Shown piece after piece: positions 58,174 to 64,000 of a stretch of DNA of 64,000 bases. The stretch is taken from positions 140,464-204,463 of the forward strand of contig NZ_SLWY01000010.1 in the NCBI RefSeq assembly GCF_004341245.1, in the 5' to 3' direction. The notes under the pieces are model-generated. The model had not been told where the DNA came from. It saw nothing but the letters and a program-made list of their open reading frames with translations, and made no database searches. Numbering within the stretch: the first letter of the stretch is position 1; each line of letters starts with the position of its first letter. This DNA comes from Plasticicumulans lactativorans. GTDB taxonomy: Bacteria > Pseudomonadota > Gammaproteobacteria > Competibacterales > Competibacteraceae. Both the position numbers and the translations under genes were made by a program.

Positions 58174-59024
58174 GCGGCTGGTCCGAAGACTGGCCGGCGC
58201 CGGCCAAGCTCAACCGTTTCCTGCACATCGTCGGCCGCCGCGCCGACGGCTACCACCGGCTGCAGACGCTGTTCCAGTTCATCGACCGCTGCGATTCGCT
58301 CGCCTTCGCCGTGGGCGACGACGGCCGGATCGAGCTCGAAACCCCGCTGCTCGGCGTGGCGCCGCAGGCCGACCTGAGCGTGCGCGCGGCGCAGGCGCTG
58401 CGCGAGGCGAGCGGCGTGACGGCGGGCGTGCGCATCCGCGTCGTCAAGCGCCTGCCGCTCGGCGGCGGGCTCGGCGGCGGCAGTTCCGATGCCGCGACCA
58501 CGCTGGTTGCCCTCAATCACCTGTGGGGTTGTGGCCTGGACGTCGACGCCCTGGCCGGGCTCGGCCTCGGGCTCGGCGCCGATGTCCCTGTGTTCGTGCG
58601 CGGCTGTGCGGCCTGGGCCGAAGGTGTCGGCGAACTGCTCACGCCGGTCGAGGTCGACGAGCCGTGGTTCGTCGTGCTGGTCCCGGGTACCGCGGTGGCC
58701 ACCCGCAGCGTGTTCGAGGACCCTGAATTGACACGTGATTCCCCCCTCATCACAATACGCGACTTTCTTGCGGGGGCCTGCCGCAACGACTGCGAAGCGG
58801 TCGTCTACCGTCGTTTCCCGGCGGTCGCGGAGGCTGCCGGATGGCTCGGCAATTACGCGCCGACCCGGCTGACCGGCACCGGTGCCTGCGTATTTGCGGC
58901 GTTCGCGTCGCAGGACGATGCCCGGCGGGTATGCGCGGCGCTGCCTCCCGGTTGGGAGGGCTTCGTCGCTCGCGGCCGCAACCGATCGCCGCTGCTGCGG
59001 CGGTTGGCAGCGGCGCAGCGCTGA
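58170..59024 (+). CDS. ispE: 4-diphosphocytidyl-2-C-methyl-D-erythritol kinase
   Basis: A 284-residue GHMP kinase: PAPAKLNRFLHIVGRRADGY, ATP loop LPLGGGLGGGSSDAATTLVA and RLTGTGACVFAAF. It catalyses the fourth step of the MEP isoprenoid pathway. Confidence 0.96.
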   Translation: MSGWSEDWPAPAKLNRFLHIVGRRADGYHRLQTLFQFIDRCDSLAFAVGDDGRIELETPLLGVAPQADLSVRAAQALREASGVTAGVRIRVVKRLPLGGGLGGGSSDAATTLVALNHLWGCGLDVDALAGLGLGLGADVPVFVRGCAAWAEGVGELLTPVEVDEPWFVVLVPGTAVATRSVFEDPELTRDSPLITIRDFLAGACRNDCEAVVYRRFPAVAEAAGWLGNYAPTRLTGTGACVFAAFASQDDARRVCAALPPGWEGFVARGRNRSPLLRRLAAAQR

Positions 59025-59053
59025 GCCGGCAACAGGACGTTCATCGTTACTAT

Positions 59054-59128
59054 TGGGCCGTCGCCAAGCGGTAAGGCACCGGATTTTGATTCCGGCATTC
59101 CCAGGTTCGAATCCTGGCGGCCCAGCCA
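59054..59128 (+). tRNA. tRNA-Gln(TTG)
   Basis: Acceptor TGGGCCG/CGGCCCA, anticodon loop TTTTGAT (anticodon TTG), T-arm CCAGGTTCGAATCCTGG, discriminator G, encoded CCA. It lies 29 bp after ispE and 27 bp before prs; ispE-tRNA-Gln-prs is a common arrangement. Confidence 0.95.
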
Positions 59129-59155
59129 GTTTCCAGCATCACGGCAGGTCGCATC

Positions 59156-60109
59156 GTGTCCGAACCCAGAATGATGGTTTTCGCGGGGCGCGCTCACCCC
59201 CGTCTCGCGCTACGCATCGTCGAACACCTCGGGCTACCGATGGGCAAGGCGGTCGTCAGCAGTTTCAGTGACGGTGAGTGCATGGTCGAACTGATGGAGA
59301 ACGTGCGCGGGCGCGACGTCTTCATCGTTCAGCCGACCTGCGCGCCGACCAACGACAACATCATGGAACTGCTGGTGATGGTCGACGCACTGCGACGCTC
59401 GTCGGCGATCCGCATCACCGCGGTGATCCCGTACTTCGGCTACTCGCGCCAGGACCGCCGGCCGCGCTCGGCGCGGGTGCCGATCTCGGCCAAGGTGGTG
59501 GCGAACATGATCACCTCGGTCGGCGTCGACCGCGTGCTCACCGTCGACCTGCATGCCGACCAGATCCAGGGCTTCTTCGATCTGCCGGTCGACAACATCT
59601 ACGCGACGCCGATCATGCTCGCCGACATCCGCGCGCTGCCGATCAACGATCTGATGGTGGTGTCGCCCGACGTCGGCGGCGTGGTGCGCGCGCGCGCGCT
59701 CGCCAAGCGCCTCGACGACGCCGAACTCGCGATCATCGACAAGCGCCGGCCGCGCGCCAACGAGTCGCAGGTGATGCACATCATCGGCGACGTCGACGGG
59801 CGCGACTGCGTGCTGGTCGACGACATGGTCGACACCGCCGGCACCCTGTGCCATGCCGCGCGCGCGCTGAAGGACCACGGCGCGACGTCGGTGCGGGCCT
59901 ACTGCACCCACGCGGTGCTGTCGGGGCGCGCGATCGAGAACCTGCGGGCCTCGGTGCTCGACGAACTGGTGGTCACCGACAGCATCCCGCTCAGCGCCGA
60001 TGCCGAAGCCAGCGGCAAGATCCGCCAGCTCAGCGTGGCCGGCCTGCTCGCGGAAACCATTCGCCGCATCCACATCGAGGAGTCGGTCAGCTCGCTGTTC
60101 GTCGACTGA
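59156..60109 (+). CDS. prs: Ribose-phosphate pyrophosphokinase
   Basis: A 317-residue PRPP synthetase with [57 protein letters not shown] and the PRPP loop [13 protein letters not shown]. Start is a GTG at 59156, supported by AGG upstream; an ATG at 59171 would cut a conserved strand. Confidence 0.96.
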   Translation: MSEPRMMVFAGRAHPRLALRIVEHLGLPMGKAVVSSFSDGECMVELMENVRGRDVFIVQPTCAPTNDNIMELLVMVDALRRSSAIRITAVIPYFGYSRQDRRPRSARVPISAKVVANMITSVGVDRVLTVDLHADQIQGFFDLPVDNIYATPIMLADIRALPINDLMVVSPDVGGVVRARALAKRLDDAELAIIDKRRPRANESQVMHIIGDVDGRDCVLVDDMVDTAGTLCHAARALKDHGATSVRAYCTHAVLSGRAIENLRASVLDELVVTDSIPLSADAEASGKIRQLSVAGLLAETIRRIHIEESVSSLFVD

Positions 60110-60129
60110 GCCGATCCATCCCTTTCGTC

Positions 60130-60157
60130 CCGGTGCGCCTGGTCGCGGACGCACCGG
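60130..60157 (+). terminator. Terminator behind prs
   Basis: CCGGTGCG...CGCACCGG, an 8-bp stem with a 12-nt loop followed by TTTT. rplY starts 38 bp later, so it may be an attenuator. Confidence 0.6.
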
Positions 60158-60194
60158 TTTTCCCCCCGCTGTGCTACCAAACCCGGAGTCTCCG

Positions 60195-60809
60195 ATGAGT
60201 GCCGAATTCGAACTGACCGCGCTGCCGCGCGACGAGCAGGGCAAAGGTGCGAGCCGCCGCCTGCGTCGCGAGGGGCGGGTGCCCGCCGTGATCTACGGCG
60301 CGGGCCAGGCCCCCGAAGTGGTGTCGCTCGAACACCGTGAACTGAGCCACAACCTCGAGCACGAGGCGTTCTACTCGCACGTGCTCAAGATCAAGCTGGG
60401 CGAGCGCGTCGAGACGGCGATCCTGCGCGATCTGCAGCGCCACCCGTACAAGCCGGTGATCCTGCACGTCGACCTGCAGCGCGTCGCCGCCGACCAGAAG
60501 ATCCACGTCCACGTGCCGCTGCACTTCGTCAACGAGGAGAGCTCGGTCGGCGTCAAGCAGCAGGGCGGTGCCGTCAGCCACCACCTGATCGAAGTCGACG
60601 TCGCCTGCCTGCCCGGCCAGCTCCCCGAGTTCATCGCGGTCGATCTGGCCGGACTCGAAGTCGGGCAGTCCCTGCACCTGTCGGACCTGGTCCTGCCCGA
60701 AGGGATCGAGCTCACCGCGCTCACCCACGGCACCCATGCCGATCAGGTCGTGGTCAGCATCCACGCTGCGCGCGGCGGTGCCGAGGAAGAGGGCGCCGCG
60801 AGCGCCTGA
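60195..60809 (+). CDS. rplY: 50S ribosomal protein L25/general stress protein Ctc
   Basis: A 204-residue two-domain form: N-terminal L25 domain ([20 protein letters not shown]) binding 5S rRNA, and a C-terminal TL5/Ctc beta domain (about 95-190). GGAG precedes the ATG. The rplY-pth-ychF order is widely conserved. Confidence 0.96.
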   Translation: MSAEFELTALPRDEQGKGASRRLRREGRVPAVIYGAGQAPEVVSLEHRELSHNLEHEAFYSHVLKIKLGERVETAILRDLQRHPYKPVILHVDLQRVAADQKIHVHVPLHFVNEESSVGVKQQGGAVSHHLIEVDVACLPGQLPEFIAVDLAGLEVGQSLHLSDLVLPEGIELTALTHGTHADQVVVSIHAARGGAEEEGAASA

Positions 60810-60818
60810 TCGCAGCCC

Positions 60819-61415
60819 GTGGCTGCCGAGCGCAATCCGGTCAGGCTCGTGGTGGGGCTGGGCAATCCCGGCCCTGCCTACGAGCGCACCCGCCACAACG
60901 CCGGCTTCTGGTTCGTCGACGCGCTGGCGCAGCGCTACGCCGGCCGCTTTCGCGTCGACCCCAAGCTCAACGCCGAAACCTGCCAGATCAGCGTCGACGG
61001 GCAGCCGCTCTGGCTGCTGAAGCCGCTCGCCTTCATGAACCGCAGCGGCCACGCGGTGGCGCGACTGGCCGGCTTTTACAAGTTCCCGCTGCCGACCATC
61101 CTGGTCGCCCACGACGAGCTCGACCTGCCGCCCGGCGTGGTGCGCCTGAAGCGCGCCGGTGGTCACGGCGGCCACAACGGCCTGCGCGACGTCATCGCCC
61201 AGTGCGGCGGCAATGACTTCCTGCGCCTGCGGCTCGGCATCGGGCATCCCGGCACGGCGGCCGAGGTCGTCGATTTCGTGCTGCGCAAGGCGCCGGCGTC
61301 CGAACAGGCCCTGATCGAGCAGGCGCTCGACGACGCCGTGCGGGCCTTCCCGGCCGTGGCGCGCGGTGAGCTCGACAAGGTGATGAACACGTTGCACAGC
61401 CGCGCGGTCGGCTGA
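60819..61415 (+). CDS. pth: Peptidyl-tRNA hydrolase
   Basis: A 198-residue enzyme with [20 protein letters not shown] (catalytic His in RHNAGF), [13 protein letters not shown] and [12 protein letters not shown]. It recycles peptidyl-tRNA. Starts at a GTG. Confidence 0.96.
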   Translation: MAAERNPVRLVVGLGNPGPAYERTRHNAGFWFVDALAQRYAGRFRVDPKLNAETCQISVDGQPLWLLKPLAFMNRSGHAVARLAGFYKFPLPTILVAHDELDLPPGVVRLKRAGGHGGHNGLRDVIAQCGGNDFLRLRLGIGHPGTAAEVVDFVLRKAPASEQALIEQALDDAVRAFPAVARGELDKVMNTLHSRAVG

Positions 61416-61449
61416 GCGCAAGCATCGGCGCCGCCGAGCGAGGTATTCC

Positions 61450-62541
61450 ATGGGATTCAAGTGCGGCATCGTCGGCCTGCCGAACGTCGGCAAGTCGACC
61501 CTGTTCAACGCCCTCACGCGGGCCGGCATCCAGGCCGAGAACTACCCCTTCTGCACGATCGACCCCAATGTCGGCGTGGTGCCGATGCCCGACGCACGGC
61601 TCGCCGCGCTCGCCGCCATCGTCAAGCCGCAGCGCATCCTGCCGACCACGATGGAGTTCGTCGACATCGCCGGCCTGGTCGCCGGCGCTTCGAAGGGCGA
61701 GGGGCTCGGCAACCAGTTTCTCGCCAACATCCGCGAAACCGACGCGATCGCCCATGTCGTGCGCTGCTTCGAGAACGACGACGTGATCCACGTCGCCGGC
61801 CGGGTCGACCCGCTGTCGGACATCGAGGTCATCAACACCGAACTCGCGCTCGCTGACCTCGCCAGCGTCGAAAAGGCCTTCCAGCGCGCCGAGAAGGCCG
61901 CCAAGGCCGGCGGCAAGGATGCCGTCGCCCGGCGCGAACTGCTCGCGCGGGTGCAGGCCCACCTCAACGAGGCGCGGCCGGTGCACGCGCTGGGGCTGGA
62001 CCACGACGAACTCGACCTGCTGTACGACCTGCACCTGCTGACGATCAAGCCGACGATGTACATCGCCAACGTCCACGAGGACGGCTTCGTCGACAACCCG
62101 CTGCTCGAGCGCGTGCGTGCGTTCGCCGCCGCCGAAGGGGCCGAAGTGGTGCCGGTGTGCGCGGCGATCGAGGCCGAGATCGCGCAGCTCGACGACGAGG
62201 ACAAGATCGACTTCCTCGCCGACATGGGGCTGGACGAACCGGGCCTGAACCGCGTGATCCGCGCCGGCTACAAGCTGCTCGGGCTGCAGACCTACTTCAC
62301 CGCCGGCGTCAAGGAAGTGCGGGCGTGGACCGTACCGGTCGGCGCCACCGCGCCGCAGGCCGCCGGGGTGATCCACACGGACTTCGAACGCGGCTTCATC
62401 CGTGCCGAGGTGATCGCCTACGACGATTTCATTCGCTATCAGGGCGAGGGCGGTGCCAAGGAGGCCGGCAAATGGCGCCTGGAAGGCAAGGAGTACGTCG
62501 TCCAGGACGGCGACGTGATGCATTTCCGCTTCAATGTCTAG
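61450..62541 (+). CDS. ychF: Ribosome-binding ATPase YchF/Obg-family
   Basis: The 363-residue protein has [20 protein letters not shown] (P-loop) and [19 protein letters not shown]. The altered G4 motif NVHE in place of NKxD gives the family its ATP rather than GTP preference. A C-terminal TGS domain ([20 protein letters not shown]) follows. Confidence 0.97.
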   Translation: MGFKCGIVGLPNVGKSTLFNALTRAGIQAENYPFCTIDPNVGVVPMPDARLAALAAIVKPQRILPTTMEFVDIAGLVAGASKGEGLGNQFLANIRETDAIAHVVRCFENDDVIHVAGRVDPLSDIEVINTELALADLASVEKAFQRAEKAAKAGGKDAVARRELLARVQAHLNEARPVHALGLDHDELDLLYDLHLLTIKPTMYIANVHEDGFVDNPLLERVRAFAAAEGAEVVPVCAAIEAEIAQLDDEDKIDFLADMGLDEPGLNRVIRAGYKLLGLQTYFTAGVKEVRAWTVPVGATAPQAAGVIHTDFERGFIRAEVIAYDDFIRYQGEGGAKEAGKWRLEGKEYVVQDGDVMHFRFNV

Positions 62542-62576
62542 GCCCGGTCGGCCTGCAGGATAGGCGCCTCGGGCGG

Positions 62577-62605
62577 TTGACACGGTACCGGCGCCTGTCG
62601 ATAAT
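62577..62605 (+). promoter_or_regulatory. Sigma-70-type promoter of tRNA-Met
   Basis: TTGACA (62577-62582), 17 bp, GATAAT (62600-62605). A 9-bp stem TCGGAAGCC/GGCTTCCGA (62614-62637) lies in the leader before the tRNA. Confidence 0.8.
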
Positions 62606-62650
62606 GCGCCCCCTCGGAAGCCGCTGCAGGCTTCCGAAAAATTCAAAAAA

Positions 62651-62727
62651 GGCTATGTAGCTCAGTCGGTTAGAGCACGGCACTCATAATGCCGGTGTCG
62701 GTGGTTCGAGTCCACCCATAGCCACCA
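62651..62727 (+). tRNA. tRNA-Met(CAT), elongator, second integration site
   Basis: Acceptor GGCTATG...CATAGCC, anticodon loop CTCATAA (CAT), T-arm GGTGGTTCGAGTCCACC, encoded ACCA end. Overall sequence is that of elongator tRNA-Met. A decayed copy of its 3' part lies 848 bp downstream. Confidence 0.92.
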
Positions 62728-62770
62728 GATCGACGACAAAGCCCGCTCGCGCGGGCTTTGTCGTTTCCGG
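62683..62770 (+). repeat. Left 88-bp repeat of the tRNA-Met element
   Basis: Spans the tRNA 3' half, CCA and terminator. It matches 63531-63618 with only a few differences (for example TAATGC versus TGATAC, CGAGTCC versus CGAACCC). Confidence 0.85.
62734..62763 (+). terminator. Terminator of tRNA-Met
   Basis: CGACAAAGCCCGC-TCGC-GCGGGCTTTGTCG, a perfect 13-bp stem. The copy at 63582-63611 has loop GCGA. Confidence 0.8.
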
Positions 62771-63029
62771 CCTCCGGCATCACGTGGCAGGCGACGTGCG
62801 TGCAGGCCCGCCATGGGCGGAAACGCATCGAGCACTGCCGCGAAGAGCATCACGTCGTGCCGGCGAGCACCGCTGATGCACACGGCCGGCGGCGTAGCGC
62901 GCCCGTCCACGATCAGGTGGCGGCCGTCTGTTTTTTCGATACCGCTACCTTCAATCCGGCAAATAATCCGGATATATGTGGTTTATGGAGCCACCGATGG
63001 GCGGCGGCTCTGAAGTGGGAGAGACTGTT

Positions 63030-63299
63030 GTGACCACCCCAAATGCGCCCAACAAGATTGTTAGGTGGAACTTCGGAAACATCGCCCAGATCAAGGGGGT
63101 CAAGTGCCGGGAGATCACTGCCGGCGAGTTGGCCGCCATGCACCGCCAGATCGGTGGCCGCGCCGAACTGGCAGATGCGCTCGATGCGCTACCGGCCGGT
63201 GAGATCGTCTATGACGTCGATGATGAGGACGGCATCGGCACCGGAAGCAAGGCCCACGTGGTTTATCGCGAGGATGGCTCCGAGGTCTGGAGCCTGTAA
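63030..63299 (+). CDS. Small protein of unknown function inside the tRNA-Met element
   Basis: An 89-residue acidic protein (MTTPNAPNKIVRWNFGNIAQ... ending AHVVYREDGSEVWSL). The GTG start at 63030 is chosen because GGGAGAG lies 6 nt upstream; ATGs at 62976, 62985 and 62997 lack a ribosome site. It is the only credible gene between the two tRNA-Met repeats. I recognise no family; the C-terminal half looks like a small beta-rich domain. Confidence 0.5.
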   Translation: MTTPNAPNKIVRWNFGNIAQIKGVKCREITAGELAAMHRQIGGRAELADALDALPAGEIVYDVDDEDGIGTGSKAHVVYREDGSEVWSL

Positions 63300-63520
63300 G
63301 AGGTCGTCACCCGCAACGGCGGTGAGGCTACCACGCTGGCCACAAACGGCCGGCGCGGGCGCTGGCGAGCAGTTCGGCGAGCACGGCGGCGACATGGCTG
63401 GTCGGGTGTGACGCCAGCGTGACACGCCCGACGCGCAGCACGATGCACAGCCGCATTTGATGGTACGAAAGCGCGGGGTGCTTATTTTTATGCTTTTGAT
63501 TTTAAAATAAATATTTTGTC
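63300..63520. other. Gene-free part of the tRNA-Met element
   Basis: About 220 bp without a gene, ending in an AT-rich stretch (63480-63520) that is very unlike the surrounding GC-rich chromosome and probably foreign. Confidence 0.5.
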
Positions 63521-63575
63521 GGCTATCGTGCTCATGATACCGGTGTCGGTGGTTCGAACCCACCCATAGCCACCA
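63521..63575 (+). pseudogene. Truncated tRNA-Met copy
   Basis: GGCTAT and ATAGCC acceptor halves and the T-arm are present, but the D-arm and part of the anticodon stem are deleted. It cannot fold as a tRNA. Confidence 0.75.
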
Positions 63576-63618
63576 GATCGACGACAAAGCCCGCGCGAGC
63601 GGGCTTTGTCGTTTCCGG
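63531..63618 (+). repeat. Right 88-bp repeat of the tRNA-Met element
   Basis: Imperfect copy of 62683-62770. Weaker similarity seems to continue for some 40 bp more (both sides carry TGCAGGC and CCCGCC). Confidence 0.8.
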
Positions 63619-63806
63619 CTCCGCTACCACGCGTGGAGGGCGTGTGCAGGCCTGCCCGCCGAACCGCACGAGCATCAGCGTATGAAAGTGGGCGGCCCGC
63701 ACGCACGCCCTCGGTACCCCGATGATCGGCAAGGCTCGGTCGTTGCAGGGCGGCGCAGGCATGGCGTGGAACGCTGGACGCCGCACGTCTTCCGCCATCG
63801 GCGCAT
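63619..63806. other. Gene-free stretch before acnB
   Basis: Contains the fading end of the tRNA-Met repeat; no credible gene or RNA seen. Confidence 0.5.
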
Positions 63807-63812
63807 GAAAAA

Positions 63813-63838
63813 GGCCCGCACCGTTGCCGGTGCGGGCC
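63813..63838 (-). terminator. Rho-independent terminator of acnB
   Basis: GGCCCGCACCG-TTGC-CGGTGCGGGCC, an 11-bp stem followed on the minus strand by TTTTT. Confidence 0.88.
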
Positions 63839-63886
63839 TGCGTCGTGAAGCCGTTCGCCGTCCCTGGCGTATGCGATCGCGGCGGC

Positions 63887-64000
63887 TTACGCGACGTCGA
63901 CGGTCTCGGCGAGGCGGCGGAAGTCGTCGATCTGGTCGAAGTTCATGTAGCGGTAGATGTCGGCGGCCTGGGCGTTGATCACGCCGATGTTGGCCGTGTA
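63887..64000 (-). CDS. acnB: Aconitate hydratase B, C-terminal end
   Basis: The last 37 codons read YTANIGVINAQAADIYRYMN followed by FDQIDDFRRLAETVDVA and TAA. The YRYMNFDQI tail is typical of the C-terminus of bifunctional aconitase B/2-methylisocitrate dehydratase. The rest is outside the window, so the call rests on a short segment. Confidence 0.75.
   Translation of the reverse strand, partial: YTANIGVINAQAADIYRYMNFDQIDDFRRLAETVDVA

Noticed and set aside
63521..63575. A second tRNA-Met gene
   Set aside because: The D-arm and part of the anticodon stem are missing; it is a truncated copy.
63488..63798. Minus-strand frames containing VRTTDTG or GGFEPPTPV
   Set aside because: These are antisense translations of the tRNA-Met 3' end, not proteins.

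Overview
The window is a GC-rich chromosomal segment. Gene content and order (pilMNOPQ-aroK-aroB-damX-like-gltBD-hemE, hemA-prfA-prmC, lolB-ispE-tRNA-Gln-prs-rplY-pth-ychF) point to a betaproteobacterium, most likely a Rhodocyclales member of the Thauera/Azoarcus type. This placement is inferred from gene order and protein style, not from a marker search.

Layout. 1-289 holds the start of pckG. 472-9725 is a filamentous phage (inovirus) prophage of about 9.1 kb. It sits in tRNA-Leu(CAA) and is bounded by perfect 96-bp direct repeats. It encodes a tyrosine integrase, a Rep-like protein, Zot/pI, a pVI-like protein, pIII, the major coat protein, a likely ssDNA-binding protein and several small unknown proteins. 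A divergent Cro/CI-type repressor faces three operator-like palindromes. Two gene-free stretches hold very long inverted repeats that would fold in single-stranded phage DNA. Just outside the right repeat lies an internally deleted copy of the integrase 3' end, so an older relative once sat here in tandem. Next to it is a scar of a LysR/MFS/aldo-keto reductase locus. 11.2-18.1 kb carries queA, htpX, a FimX-like degenerate GGDEF-EAL protein and the complete EF-P module epmB / efp-epmA. 18.2-21.9 kb is a compact three-gene cluster (nitrilase-fold hydrolase, C45 Ntn-hydrolase, ATP-grasp ligase) preceded by two copies of one palindromic operator. It is the best candidate for an undescribed pathway.

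22.0-33.9 kb reads as an asparagine/aspartate/C4-dicarboxylate utilisation island: class I fumarase, two tandem-paralogous NADP-type malic enzymes, a LysR regulator, aspartase, periplasmic asparaginase and a dicarboxylate/amino-acid symporter. Together they would convert Asn to Asp to fumarate to malate to pyruvate. The two malic enzyme genes share a stretch of 338 bp with about five differences, suggesting gene conversion.

34-64 kb is conserved housekeeping: a CBS-pair protein, a Nudix hydrolase, hemE, gltD-gltB, a DamX-like ATPase with a SPOR domain, aroB-aroK, the type IV pilus alignment operon pilMNOPQ, a nucleotidyltransferase-like protein, moeB-prmC-prfA-hemA, a TPR protein-lolB-ispE, tRNA-Gln, prs, rplY, pth, ychF and tRNA-Met. 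A small second element of about 0.85 kb lies in tRNA-Met, between an intact tRNA and a decayed copy of its 3' half. The end of acnB closes the window.
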